A stretch of 64,000 nucleotides of DNA, taken from Shewanella electrica. Its GTDB lineage: Bacteria; Pseudomonadota; Gammaproteobacteria; Enterobacterales; Shewanellaceae. Both the position numbers and the translations under genes were made by a program. Position 1 is the stretch's first letter. Every line of letters starts with the position of its first letter. Below the pieces are notes generated by a model. That model had not been told where the DNA came from. It ran no database searches and saw only the letters and a program-made list of their open reading frames with translations. Shown here one piece after another: positions 26,967 through 35,909 of this stretch. The stretch is from contig NZ_JAKOGG010000002.1 in assembly GCF_022321485.1 (NCBI RefSeq), forward strand, positions 186,001 to 250,000. Direction: 5' to 3'.

Positions 26967-28124
26967 TTAGTGATGTTGTAACCCCAAGCGCCATACTGCG
27001 GCAATGTTGCTGGCAGCGCGATGCAGGTTAGGGCGCGCATTGGCTAACGCCTGCGCTAAATCGCTGGCCGATGGGATGATATCGAAAATGGCGCACATGC
27101 CTTGCTCCAGCATTTTGTCGGCACCTTCCCCAAGGCAACCAGCAATGCCAATCACGGGCACTTGCTGCTGTTTCGCGACGCGCAGCACGCCCATCGGTGT
27201 TTTGCCAAACACCGTTTGCCCATCGATACGGCCTTCACCGGTGATCACCAAATCGGCCCCGGCTACTTTATCGGCTAAGCCGACCGCTTGCATCACAATA
27301 TCTACACCGGGACGCAGTGTGCCTTCAAGGAACGTCATCACGCCAAAGCCCATGCCGCCAGCCGCGCCTGCGCCGGCAGTATGTTGCGCATCACGGAATC
27401 CTTGCTGCTCAGCAACTTGGGCAAAGTGCGCTAATGCCGCATCAAGTTGCTTCACCATATCGGCTGTGGCACCTTTTTGCGGGCCGAAAATGGCTGAGGC
27501 ACCACGCTCACCGCATAACGGATTATCGACATCGCAGGCGACATCAAAGGTGCATTCCGCCAATGCGGGATGTTGGCGCACGACGTTAATGTGGTGCAGT
27601 TCAGCGAGTGCTGCCCCGCCTGCTGGCAGCGCTTGTCCATGTTTATCCAGCAATTGATAACCGAGCGCTTGGATCATGCCCGCGCCGCCATCGTTGGTGG
27701 CACTGCCGCCTAAGCCGAGAATGATGTGGCGAATACCGCGGTCGAGCGCATCGGCAATTAATTCACCGGTGCCGTAGCTGGTACTCAGCAGTGGATTACG
27801 TTCAGCGGCGACCACATGGTGTAATCCCGATGCGGCGGCCATCTCAATCACCGCAGTATTGGCACCAAAGCTGCTGTCGGCGCCCAAAATGCCGTAGTGC
27901 GCTGCTACCGGTTGCCCCATTGGGCCAGTCACAGTTTTGTGAATAATCTCGCCAGCGGTGGCGTCCACCATGGATTGCACCGTGCCTTCACCGCCATCGG
28001 CGACGGGCACTTTAACAAATTGTGCATCGGGCAGATGGGCGGCAAATGCCTCGGCAATCACCTCGGCGACTTCCAGTGCGCTTAGGCTCTCTTTAAACGA
28101 ATCAGGCGCTATCACTATTTTCAT
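26967..28124 (-). CDS. glxK: Glycerate kinase
   Basis: 385-residue class I glycerate kinase (GarK/GlxK family) that phosphorylates D-glycerate to a phosphoglycerate. The family opening MKIVIAPDSFKESLSA, the DGGEGTVQSMV loop (about 47), the GLGGSATNDGGAGM nucleotide-binding motif (about 137) and GEGRIDGQT near 295 are all present. It lies 51 nt downstream of the GntP-type permease gene and in the same direction as the CdaR-type regulator, forming a glycerate or sugar-diacid breakdown unit. Confidence 0.93.
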   Translation of the reverse strand: MKIVIAPDSFKESLSALEVAEVIAEAFAAHLPDAQFVKVPVADGGEGTVQSMVDATAGEIIHKTVTGPMGQPVAAHYGILGADSSFGANTAVIEMAAASGLHHVVAAERNPLLSTSYGTGELIADALDRGIRHIILGLGGSATNDGGAGMIQALGYQLLDKHGQALPAGGAALAELHHINVVRQHPALAECTFDVACDVDNPLCGERGASAIFGPQKGATADMVKQLDAALAHFAQVAEQQGFRDAQHTAGAGAAGGMGFGVMTFLEGTLRPGVDIVMQAVGLADKVAGADLVITGEGRIDGQTVFGKTPMGVLRVAKQQQVPVIGIAGCLGEGADKMLEQGMCAIFDIIPSASDLAQALANARPNLHRAASNIAAVWRLGLQHH

Positions 28125-28175
28125 AGGGGGTTCCTGTTACAACATGAAAGCCACTTGGCAGTGGCTTCGCAGGCA

Positions 28176-29534
28176 TTAAAGTAAAATCAGACTCAACAAC
28201 CAAACCAGCAGCACGGCCACAACGCCCTGAACGGCAGTGGCAGCGGTTTGCGCGCGGTAAGCTTGCGACACGCTCATACGGCTAAATTGAGTCACGACCC
28301 AGAAGAAGCTGTCATTGGCGTGAGAGACCGTCATGGCACCAGCACCAATTGCCATTACCGTGAGCACGTGACCCATTTCTGACCCCAGACCAATATCAGC
28401 CAACATCGGCGCGACCATGGCCGAAGTAGTCACCAGCGCAACGGTTGATGAACCTTGGGCCGACTTGAGTGCCGCCGCCACGATAAATGGCATGAAGATA
28501 CCAATCCCCAGATCTGACAATGTCGAGCCAAGGTAAGTGCCAATATCGGTCGCTTTGATGATGGCACCAAAAGCACCGCCAGCACCGGTGATCAGCAGAA
28601 TCGGTGCCGCAGCGATTAAGCCGTCAGAAATGCGTTGGGTGAACTCTTGCACCCGGTTGGTGGATTTGAGTAGCGGCAGCGACAAGGCTAAACCAATCAG
28701 CAGCGCGTTGAGCGGCTGACCAAGGAAGTTCAGCACAGTAAAGACAGTCTCAGTACCAAACGGTTTGGCCGGCAGGGCAGCGATGGAACCGAGACAGATC
28801 AATACAATCGGCGCGAAAATCGGCGCAAACGATGCCATAGCGCTCGGCAACTTGCCGTAGCTGGCTTTAAGTTTGTCGAACTCTTCCGCTTGTTGCAGCA
28901 GTTCTTCGGCACCTTCACCATCAGGCTCAACCTCCATAAAGCGGTTGGCCCAAAGCATACCAGCAATCGCCGCGACGGCGGATACCAGCAAGCCGACAGC
29001 AATCACTAAACCGAGGTTTGATTCCAGCCCTAAGTTACCTGCGGCGGCAATTGGGCCCGGTGTTGGCGGCACAAAGGTGTGTGTCGCGTATAAGCCAGTG
29101 GCTAATGCCACGCTCATCGCCACACTGGACACCTTCATACGATTAGCCATCGACTGTTTCAAACTGTTCAAGATGACAAAACCTGAGTCGCAAAACACAG
29201 GAATTGACACAATGTAGCCGATGATCGACATGGTCAACGTTGGAAAACGCTTGCCAATCAGCTTAATCACGGTATCTGCCATGGTGATGGCAGCGCCGCT
29301 TTTTTCAAGAATCGTACCGATGATTGTCCCCAAAACAATCACTAAGCCGATGTAACCTAAGATATTGCCAAAACCGGTACTGATGGTTTTAGTAATGTCT
29401 TTGGCTGGCAGGCCGAAGGCAAATGCAGCAATCAATGACGCCAGTAACAGCGTCAGAAATGGATGCAGTTTAAATTTGGTGGTGGCAATCACGATAAAAA
29501 TGATCACCGCTAACAGGGTTAATACCAAGCTCAT
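28176..29534 (-). CDS. GntP-family permease, probable glycerate/gluconate transporter
   Basis: 452 residues with about 12 hydrophobic segments. Family motifs include the FVPPTPGPIAAAGNLG loop (about 155) and the SHANDSFFWVVTQFS segment near the C-terminus, both diagnostic of GntP symporters. GntP proteins move gluconate, idonate or glycerate with protons. Being sandwiched between glycerate kinase and a sugar-diacid regulator makes glycerate the best guess. A candidate operator lies 150 nt upstream. Confidence 0.88.
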   Translation of the reverse strand: MSLVLTLLAVIIFIVIATTKFKLHPFLTLLLASLIAAFAFGLPAKDITKTISTGFGNILGYIGLVIVLGTIIGTILEKSGAAITMADTVIKLIGKRFPTLTMSIIGYIVSIPVFCDSGFVILNSLKQSMANRMKVSSVAMSVALATGLYATHTFVPPTPGPIAAAGNLGLESNLGLVIAVGLLVSAVAAIAGMLWANRFMEVEPDGEGAEELLQQAEEFDKLKASYGKLPSAMASFAPIFAPIVLICLGSIAALPAKPFGTETVFTVLNFLGQPLNALLIGLALSLPLLKSTNRVQEFTQRISDGLIAAAPILLITGAGGAFGAIIKATDIGTYLGSTLSDLGIGIFMPFIVAAALKSAQGSSTVALVTTSAMVAPMLADIGLGSEMGHVLTVMAIGAGAMTVSHANDSFFWVVTQFSRMSVSQAYRAQTAATAVQGVVAVLLVWLLSLILL

Positions 29535-29683
29535 AGGTGTCCCTTAATTGTTGTTATAGGGTGTTTTAATGGCGTTTTGTTGTGCTGCCTTAGTAAAAAC
29601 AGACAGCTCAGCCATTATGAGCGAGGCAATTAAGCTTTAGCTTTAGAAAAAACTACCGAACTTAGGCCACTTTAGTGCAGTTA

Positions 29684-29701
29684 TTTGTACATTTGCACAA
29701 A
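29684..29701. promoter_or_regulatory. Candidate operator upstream of the GntP permease
   Basis: Imperfect palindrome TTTGTAC (29684-29690), 4 nt, GCACAAA (29695-29701), matching at 6 of 7 positions. It lies in the gap between cdaR and the permease gene, abutting the cdaR stop. This is where a CdaR/SdaR-type regulator or another dimeric factor could control permease and kinase expression. Binding is inferred from symmetry and position only. Confidence 0.4.
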
Positions 29702-29702
29702 G

Positions 29703-30851
29703 TTATGCCGGTTCGAGGCGGCTCAGGACATCACCCAGATAGAGTTGCAGCAAGCCATCGAGTGAGGCGAGGTCGATGCCGCTGATCTCGGCAATCTTCT
29801 CTAAGCGATAACGCAAGGTGTTGCGGTGCACATATAGCGCATCGGCGCAGCGTTGTTGGTCGCCAAAGTGTTGCAGATAGGCGCGCAAGGTTTTCACTAA
29901 CACGCCACGACGATCGTGCTGTTGCAATTTGATAAATGGCATTGCTAGCTCATGGCCGCGCCAGTCGTGGCCGAGCGACGATAACAACACCGATAAGGCG
30001 TGATCTTGATACAGATATTTGGTTTGCTCTGGTGCGGTGTGCTTGCCCAATTTGAGTGTTTCACACGCGGTTTGATAGGAGCGTTGGACGCCGCCAGCTT
30101 CGGGGAAATAATGCCCCAAGGCAATTTTTACCCGTCCTTTGGTGTCTGCTGGTAAGCGCGCCAGCAGTTTTTCAATGCGTGCATCTTCCAGCTGTGGGTC
30201 CCAGCTTTTACCATCCAAAAATGCTGGTTTGAGGATCACTAACTGATCCATGGCGGTCATCGCGACCAAGTTGTCGCGCTGTGGATATTCCAACAGTTGC
30301 TGAATATCTTTGAGCGTAGTGGATGACACTTCATCGCCATTGAGTTCGATGAGCGCCGCCACCCGCGGTTGGTTTAAATCGATATCTAGCTGCTGCGCCC
30401 AGGCCTGCATGCTGTCCGGCAGGGGCCCTTCATGCCGCACTAACTGCAAAATAAACTCTTCGCGTTGCCGCCGATGCCATTGTTTCTGCTCGAGCGAGTT
30501 GGCTTGCTCCACCATCATTTCAGCGGTCATTTTCAATAGTTCACCAAAATGGCCTAACTGCGCTGGATCGCCGGTGATGCCAACCACCCCAATAATTTGC
30601 CCATGATAATGCAGTGGCAAATTAACCCCTGCTTTCACACCTTGCAGACTCTGCAAGCTGCCTTGGTCGATTGTCACGGCGCGATTTTGGCTAATCGCCA
30701 ACAGCGCACCTTCGTGCACCGTATTGATACGGCTTTTATCACCGGAACCGAGAATGACGCCTTGGCTATTCATCACGTTAATGTTGTGCTGAATAATGCG
30801 CATGGTGCGGTCAACAATTTGCTGAGCAATTGCCGCATCAAGAAAATACAT
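29703..30851 (-). CDS. cdaR: CdaR/SdaR-type sugar-diacid and glycerate utilisation regulator
   Basis: 382 residues. The N-terminal putative sugar-diacid recognition domain (about 1-135) opens MYFLDAAIAQQIVDRTM and contains INVMNSQGVILGSG. A middle GGDEF-like region follows. The C-terminal PucR-type helix-turn-helix (about 325-380) has the CADALYVHRNTLRYRLEKI motif. It is the transcription activator of glucarate/galactarate/glycerate genes in enterobacteria and fits the adjacent permease and kinase genes. It starts 31 nt after the UDG-fold gene on the same strand. Confidence 0.88.
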   Translation of the reverse strand: MYFLDAAIAQQIVDRTMRIIQHNINVMNSQGVILGSGDKSRINTVHEGALLAISQNRAVTIDQGSLQSLQGVKAGVNLPLHYHGQIIGVVGITGDPAQLGHFGELLKMTAEMMVEQANSLEQKQWHRRQREEFILQLVRHEGPLPDSMQAWAQQLDIDLNQPRVAALIELNGDEVSSTTLKDIQQLLEYPQRDNLVAMTAMDQLVILKPAFLDGKSWDPQLEDARIEKLLARLPADTKGRVKIALGHYFPEAGGVQRSYQTACETLKLGKHTAPEQTKYLYQDHALSVLLSSLGHDWRGHELAMPFIKLQQHDRRGVLVKTLRAYLQHFGDQQRCADALYVHRNTLRYRLEKIAEISGIDLASLDGLLQLYLGDVLSRLEPA

Positions 30852-30882
30852 GGTTAGGCTCCAGAGTGTTTAGGGGCTGTGG

Positions 30883-31479
30883 TTATGTGTGCAGCAGGCT
30901 AGCGATGCGTTGTTGTAGCCGAGGTAGTTGCTGCGCTTCAAACTGAGGATGTTGCGCCAGCCAGCGGTTGTTACGTGGACTCGGGTGCGGTAATACCATC
31001 AGTTGCGGCCATAATTGTTGCCAATGAGTGGTGATCTGCGCAAGTGGCTGTTTGGCGAATACCGTACCCGCTAAGTGCCAAGCGATGGCATAACGACCAA
31101 GCAATAGTGTTAGCTCAATATTAGGCAAGGCAGCTAACAAGGGGGCGCGCCACGTTGCGGCGCATTCTGGCCGAGGTGCGGCATCGCCGCCGTTGGCTTT
31201 GCCGGGATAACAAAAGCCCATGGGTACAATGGCAAATTGGTTGGGGTCGTAAAAGGTGTCGTGATCGACGGCTAACCAGCGGCGCAATCGTTCACCACTG
31301 GCATCGTCAAACGGACGGCCGCGTTGATGGGTAATCTGGCCCGGCGCTTGGCCCGCAATTAAAATGCGGGCGTTGCTACCGGCTTGCAATATTGGCTTAG
31401 GGCCGAGCGGTAAGCCCTGACACAACTGACATTGGCGAATGTCAGTTAATAACCTATCGCACAAGGTTGGTGTGGTCAT
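30883..31479 (-). CDS. Uracil-DNA glycosylase family protein
   Basis: 198 residues with the UDG superfamily fold (PF03167-like). Motif A appears as AGQAPGQITHQRGRPFDDASG and the C-terminal motif as LPHPSPRNNRW. The N-terminal Cys pair (CQLC) recalls the Fe-S UDG families, but the four-Cys set is incomplete. It is clearly different from the family 1 Ung at 59.8 kb. Whether it removes uracil is unproven for this subgroup. It sits between a membrane-protein gene (13 nt upstream) and cdaR, probably in one transcript. Confidence 0.78.
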   Translation of the reverse strand: MTTPTLCDRLLTDIRQCQLCQGLPLGPKPILQAGSNARILIAGQAPGQITHQRGRPFDDASGERLRRWLAVDHDTFYDPNQFAIVPMGFCYPGKANGGDAAPRPECAATWRAPLLAALPNIELTLLLGRYAIAWHLAGTVFAKQPLAQITTHWQQLWPQLMVLPHPSPRNNRWLAQHPQFEAQQLPRLQQRIASLLHT

Positions 31480-31492
31480 TGGGCTAGCAACA

Positions 31493-32101
31493 TTAATGGT
31501 TCGTCAGAATCTGTTGGTAGATTTCGCTGAGCTGGTAGATAAACCAGCCGATGCTTACCAGCACCAATAACCAACGCACAGCGCTGAACAAGCGAGTGTT
31601 GGTGTGCCAGTGGCCAGCAATTAGCGCGAGGCCGATAGCAAAAGGCGCAATTAATGGAGAGAACGCCACCGCGAGCATCATGTAACAGACTGCGCCGGCT
31701 AGCAGGTAAAATCCGGCATTGTCACTGGGCGCTTTGGCGCTACTTTTGATTAAAAACGGCAGGCTGGCAAGCGCAATGGCGACCAGTACCAACCCCAAAT
31801 AGAATGTCATTTCAGCCATTGTGCGCTGATCGTAAATGGCAACGCCAGCCCCAATAAGCGCCACGACAATACCAATGGCGCTATGCCAAGTCACACAGCG
31901 TGCACTTTGGTACTGACCATTAAAATAAAACAGCGCTTGCAGCGGAATGTTGAGCAAGGTGTAGCCACCAACCAACATCATAATAACGATGCTTGCTAAC
32001 AGGCCACCGGCTTGAGTGTGACCGTTGCTAGTAGCGGCATGGGCTGAGGTGATGAAAGGTACAAGCGTTAACACGCCAAGGATAAAACGAGATGATTTCA
32101 T
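31493..32101 (-). CDS. Predicted multi-pass membrane protein of unknown function
   Basis: 202 residues with a probable signal peptide (cleavage near AHA, about 23) and five further hydrophobic segments (about 32-55, 75-92, 97-118, 128-160, 173-193). No motif or family is recognised. It is the first gene of the row leading into the UDG-fold gene and cdaR, downstream of a minus-strand terminator at 32.2 kb. Confidence 0.6.
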   Translation of the reverse strand: MKSSRFILGVLTLVPFITSAHAATSNGHTQAGGLLASIVIMMLVGGYTLLNIPLQALFYFNGQYQSARCVTWHSAIGIVVALIGAGVAIYDQRTMAEMTFYLGLVLVAIALASLPFLIKSSAKAPSDNAGFYLLAGAVCYMMLAVAFSPLIAPFAIGLALIAGHWHTNTRLFSAVRWLLVLVSIGWFIYQLSEIYQQILTNH

Positions 32102-32206
32102 AACCGCTGTTGGTCGAGGAATTTGAGGTTGCTGTACCTTGGCGTAATTGCCTTAGGCTTGCAAGTGAATACCTCGCAATTTGGCAAATATCGTTGCTTA
32201 CTCGTC

Positions 32207-32231
32207 AAAAAAATAGGCGGATCCCTCCGCC
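32207..32231 (-). terminator. Minus-strand rho-independent terminator without an obvious gene
   Basis: On the minus strand GGCGGA, GGGA loop, TCCGCC is followed by TATTTTTTT. It is 480 nt beyond the main mtr terminator and 104 nt before the membrane-protein start. It either backs up read-through from mtr or ends a small untranslated transcript. Confidence 0.7.
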
Positions 32232-32531
32232 GAAGTATCACAAGGTAATGGAATATTGCATGGTCGAGAAATTGACGAACTATCGCTTTGATGAACTTAG
32301 CCCTAGTACATCAAAGATTAATATTTGATAACAAAAATATAACACTAGGGCAGTGTAGAAGTTGCACCACTGGAACTCAAGTGAAATATATAAAATTTTT
32401 GTGTTATGGGCTGTTTATCTTTGCTGGTTGCTTTTTAAGCTAGCAGAGCGTGATTTAGGTTAGGCAGGTGATGTGCCGTGCCGTATATTTTCCGCCACCA
32501 GCAGCTAACGCTGAATAAATTACGCTTTGGC

Positions 32532-32676
32532 GCTGCCCGAAGGGTTCATTTAAACACCTGCTGAACCTTGTTGCGCCCAGCTTGCTTAGTTGACTAAGCG
32601 TCACGGGTCGCGCCTCGTTCATCATGCGTTTAATTTGACCCAAAATTAAACACTAAAGGTCAGCAACCCTAGTCAG
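32532..32676. repeat. Dispersed intergenic repeat, copy A
   Basis: About 145 nt that align along their whole length, with substitutions and small gaps, to 45558-45701 in the same orientation. Shared blocks include CCTGCT/CAAC-type start, TTAGTTGA-TAAGCGTC, GCGCCTCGT-CAT-ATGCGTTTA and AAAATTAAA--CTAAAGGTCA. The first arm has a local palindrome GCTTAGT/ACTAAGC. No open frame is conserved. Confidence 0.7.
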
Positions 32677-32710
32677 TTAGTTTTGCGATGTAGATGGCTT
32701 AAACAAAAAT

Positions 32711-32733
32711 AAAACCCGCACTTGGCGGGTTTT
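32711..32733 (-). terminator. Terminator of the mtr operon
   Basis: Perfect 9-bp stem AAAACCCGC (32711-32719) / GCGGGTTTT (32725-32733), 5-nt loop. On the minus strand it is followed by ATTTTTG. It lies 35 nt after the mtrB stop. Confidence 0.88.
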
Positions 32734-32768
32734 ATTTAATCATATTTTAACAAGACTGAAGTTTAGCA

Positions 32769-34844
32769 CTACAGTTTGTAATTCACGCTTAGCATCAACA
32801 TATTAGCGGTGTAGTCGTGGTCGATATTACCAAAGCTAACCACGTTCCAGATACTGTTGACGTCGATGTCGTTTGCTTCATCGTTATCTTCATAACGTTG
32901 GAAACGATAATCAAGGCGCAACGCTACTTTCTCAGTCGCTTGGTATTGAGCATAGAGTGACAAGTTATGATCTTTAGCGTAGTACGCGCCAAAATCACCA
33001 GTCACGGCCTGACGAACCACTGTGTTGGAGTCTGAATCTGAGTAGGTGTAATCCAACCCTAGACGCAGTTTTTTCTCCCACAAGTTGTCGTAGTATGCAC
33101 CAAAGCCGACAACATCAACCGTATCACGCACATCCGCAAACCAGTTGGCATCGGCAAAATTGCTGCTACCGGCTTGTTGTGACTTGATGATCTGATGGTT
33201 GTAGAACAGATTCATGTTCAAGTCTTTGGTGGCTTGGTAGTTGACGTTGATGTCCATGCTACCGTCACGCGATTCAGTTAAACCGATATCGGTGTTGTGG
33301 TAGTTGTCATAGGCAAAGCGGCCACCGAAGTCTACTGTCAGGTTATCCAGCGGTGTGTGCGACACACGCAACTCAACCATGGTACGTTCGCGATCAGCCA
33401 TGTAGTACTTACGCAGCAGCGCGTTGTTTTCGGTAGAAGTATAACGGCCTGCTTGGTAGTTCGAACCGTCACGAGTACCGAAACTCCCTTTCAACCACAT
33501 ATTCCAGTTTTCAAAGCTATTGAGGGTGAAACGACCCCACAAAGTGTTTTCGTTGGTGTCTTCACGGTCTTCATAGCTGCGTTCTTCGCGTTTGAAGTCG
33601 TAACCACCATCCACTTTCATGCCAGAGCTAATGCGGTAATCAGCTGACAATTTGGCTTTATGTGTGGTGCTATCCAGCGGCGTGTTGTAAGCCAATTGCC
33701 CGTTGACTTGACTGATACTGATTTGAGTCCATGGCTCAATGTTGGTTTTGTTGTCGCGGTCGTAGTAGTCGTAACTCGCACTGACGCGCATATCACCAAA
33801 GCGTTGCGTACCGCTCAAGTTCACACCGAGGATATCGACTTCGGCATCAGCATTTTCTTCTGGCAGGCTATAACCATAACCGAGGGTAGAAAAGCTTTCA
33901 TCTTGGCTCATGCGGCCAACGAGAATACGACCTGAAAGCAGGGCGCCCATGTCAGTATACAGACCACTTAACGATACGGTATGCGCTTGGTTATCAGGAT
34001 CTTCTGACAAATAAGCGGCGTTTTGGCCAGCGGTTTGACCAAATGGATTGGCATAACCCAAGCTATCGTTATCATTTTTGAAACGGGAGCCATTGTAGGC
34101 CAAGGCGGTAAACCAGTGGTCGCCACTCAGTTTGACACCAGCTTCAAACGTATCCGTGGTGTAGTCCACTTGTTGTGGCAACATGGTTGCTTGGTTGAAA
34201 ATCACGCCAGAGGTTGATTTTGTACCAGTCTTCTCTTCACGTTGGAAATTAACGTAAGTGCTCCACAGTGAATCTGCGGAGTATTCAGTATCCAGCGAAT
34301 AGCGTTTACGCTTCAACGACAGTTCAACTGGGTGTACTAAGCTCGCATCGATGCCGTTACCTGTACCCGCGTTGGTCCAGTTTGCTGGCAGTGATAAAAA
34401 CTCACCGCTGCGGCTAAATGGCGTTAATGCGGAGTTGCTACCGTAAGTGGCAATTTGGCGTAACCCAGCAGAGACTTCGTATTTGCCGGGTTTTCTTGCG
34501 GTGATGGTAGCGCTGCCCGTATCCATGCCCAAATCATGTGCTTTGAGGCTCAAACGGTAACCACTTTCGGCAATATGGGTAATGTCGGCATCAACTTTAG
34601 TGGCGACATCGTTATCTGTGCCCATTGCATTGGCGGAGTGGATATCATTGCCGTCATTCACATAGCCAATGCCAGCGCTGATATTGCCTTCAGTGCCTGT
34701 TTGCACTTTACAAGCATTACATTTCCATTTGTCGAATTTCACTTTGTCAGTGTTGGCATTGGCGAGGCCGTAACCGTCAGCTGCCATGGCAAAACTCGCA
34801 TTGGCCAGCAAAGCAACGGTAATTACGTTCAATCTGAATTTCAT
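32769..34844 (-). CDS. mtrB: MtrB-family outer-membrane porin of the decaheme conduit
   Basis: 691 residues with a signal peptide (about 1-22), then a long barrel of alternating beta strands. MtrB/PioB proteins form a 26-strand class porin that sheathes the decaheme MtrA so electrons cross the outer membrane. The N-terminal CxxC (Cys42, Cys45, KCNACKV) matches the pair known in S. oneidensis MtrB. The many short GxY/DxR strand signatures and the C-terminal MLMLSVNYKL are as expected. It lies 12 nt after mtrA and is followed by the operon terminator. Confidence 0.95.
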   Translation of the reverse strand: MKFRLNVITVALLANASFAMAADGYGLANANTDKVKFDKWKCNACKVQTGTEGNISAGIGYVNDGNDIHSANAMGTDNDVATKVDADITHIAESGYRLSLKAHDLGMDTGSATITARKPGKYEVSAGLRQIATYGSNSALTPFSRSGEFLSLPANWTNAGTGNGIDASLVHPVELSLKRKRYSLDTEYSADSLWSTYVNFQREEKTGTKSTSGVIFNQATMLPQQVDYTTDTFEAGVKLSGDHWFTALAYNGSRFKNDNDSLGYANPFGQTAGQNAAYLSEDPDNQAHTVSLSGLYTDMGALLSGRILVGRMSQDESFSTLGYGYSLPEENADAEVDILGVNLSGTQRFGDMRVSASYDYYDRDNKTNIEPWTQISISQVNGQLAYNTPLDSTTHKAKLSADYRISSGMKVDGGYDFKREERSYEDREDTNENTLWGRFTLNSFENWNMWLKGSFGTRDGSNYQAGRYTSTENNALLRKYYMADRERTMVELRVSHTPLDNLTVDFGGRFAYDNYHNTDIGLTESRDGSMDINVNYQATKDLNMNLFYNHQIIKSQQAGSSNFADANWFADVRDTVDVVGFGAYYDNLWEKKLRLGLDYTYSDSDSNTVVRQAVTGDFGAYYAKDHNLSLYAQYQATEKVALRLDYRFQRYEDNDEANDIDVNSIWNVVSFGNIDHDYTANMLMLSVNYKL

Positions 34845-34856
34845 CTTGCTGTCTCC

Positions 34857-35846
34857 TTAGCGTTGCAGCAGCTTGCCGGATGGATGGTTAGAGCCATGGA
34901 TCTGACTGTGACAGTTCAGACAGCTGTTACCGCCGGTAAACGCAGAACCATTAACGGTACCGCCCAAGCCAGTGTTGCCTTGGTATGCACGGCTTGCATG
35001 GCCGTCACTGGCGTGACATTGCTGGCAAAGTTGTGGAGGACGAGCGGTCAGCATCGCTTCGTTTACTGTGCCATGTGGGTTGTGACAGTTAACACAGTTG
35101 TCGGTGACTGGCGCGTGTTCCCAAAGTTTTGGACCACGTTTTTCAGCATGGCAGCTATAGCAAGTGTCATTGATGGTTGGCTTTACCAAATCGGCTTCAG
35201 TGCTGGTTCCGTGTGGATTGTGACAGTCGGTACATACCATTTGATTCCATTTCAGCGGGTGAGCTGAACGTTTGTTCATGTCCGCTTTCTGTTTGGTATG
35301 GCAGCTCGTACATACGGCAACTTCAGTGTCTTTGGCGAGGATTGGGTCATTGGCCGCGTGGATAGTGTGGCAAGACGCACAAGCGATGTCAGCACTAGAG
35401 TGGTGGCTACTTTCCCAATTCATCCGTTTGTCATCTTGGTGACAGCTCAAACAGACACTGTTTTGCTTCTCAGCTGGCAGCGTTGAGTCTTTACCAAAAG
35501 CGATCATCGGCTCGTTAGCACCTTTGTGATTACCTTGCGGGCCGTGGCAAGCTTCGCACTGTAGGCCAGCCATTGGGCTTTTTGATGAGGTAATCGCACC
35601 ATGTACACCGCTGAAAATGGCCATCACCTTGTCGCTGCGCTTGTGGCACATCAAACAAGTGTCGGCACCTTTAGGTGAATACTTACCTTCTTCAAATTTT
35701 TTATCGAGTGTGGCTTCTACTTCCGCAGGAGTCATTTTTTTATCCCATACCGAAGCGTTCGCGGCATGGGAGAAGCTAAATGCCAGCACTGCTACCAAAA
35801 CGGCAGAGTTCAGGGCTGACATTAGTTTTTGTTGTGTTTTCATCAT
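34857..35846 (-). CDS. mtrA: Periplasmic decaheme c-type cytochrome MtrA
   Basis: 329 residues with a signal peptide (cleavage near ANA, about 31). It has exactly ten CxxCH heme motifs: CLMCH, CEACH, CLSCH, CASCH, CTSCH, CTDCH, CYSCH, CVNCH, CQQCH, CLNCH. Spacing and length match MtrA/DmsE-type cytochromes. MtrA carries electrons from the periplasm through MtrB to surface MtrC. It lies between mtrC (63-nt gap with a hairpin) and mtrB (12 nt), which identifies it as MtrA rather than DmsE. Confidence 0.96.
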   Translation of the reverse strand: MMKTQQKLMSALNSAVLVAVLAFSFSHAANASVWDKKMTPAEVEATLDKKFEEGKYSPKGADTCLMCHKRSDKVMAIFSGVHGAITSSKSPMAGLQCEACHGPQGNHKGANEPMIAFGKDSTLPAEKQNSVCLSCHQDDKRMNWESSHHSSADIACASCHTIHAANDPILAKDTEVAVCTSCHTKQKADMNKRSAHPLKWNQMVCTDCHNPHGTSTEADLVKPTINDTCYSCHAEKRGPKLWEHAPVTDNCVNCHNPHGTVNEAMLTARPPQLCQQCHASDGHASRAYQGNTGLGGTVNGSAFTGGNSCLNCHSQIHGSNHPSGKLLQR

Positions 35847-35877
35847 TGCGTCCTTGATTTGTCCAAACGGCGAAAAG

Positions 35878-35898
35878 GGCAGGGATCGAGTCCCTGCC
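35878..35898 (-). promoter_or_regulatory. Intercistronic hairpin between mtrC and mtrA
   Basis: Perfect 8-bp stem GGCAGGGA (35878-35885) / TCCCTGCC (35891-35898) with a 5-nt loop in the 63-nt mtrC-mtrA gap. On the minus strand it is followed by CTTTTC. This is too short a U-run for efficient termination, so attenuation, mRNA stabilisation or processing is more likely. Confidence 0.55.
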
Positions 35899-35909
35899 GT
35901 TCGGGCAAA

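Larger units (their letters stand above)
32102..32768. other. 667-nt gene-free region between the mtr cluster and the glycerate block
   Basis: It contains a minus-strand terminator with no gene before it (32207-32231). A nested palindrome joins GCCCTAGT (32300-32307) to ACTAGGGC (32344-32351) around ATCAAA/TTTGAT. A diverged dispersed repeat lies at 32532-32676 and the mtr terminator at 32711-32733. The small open frames are not convincing genes. Confidence 0.6.

Noticed and set aside
27004-27657. 217-residue open frame antisense to glycerate kinase
   Set aside because: Composition is that of a reverse-strand shadow (Pro/Ala/Ser/Cys rich). The minus-strand gene is a clear kinase.
34536-35267. 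243-residue open frame antisense to mtrB/mtrA
   Set aside because: It is a shadow of the heme-motif and barrel coding sequence with no independent family resemblance.
34815-35860. MtrA might instead be DmsE of a DMSO-respiration cluster
   Set aside because: No dmsA/dmsB-type genes are present. The neighbours are mtrC and mtrB, and surface cytochromes flank it.
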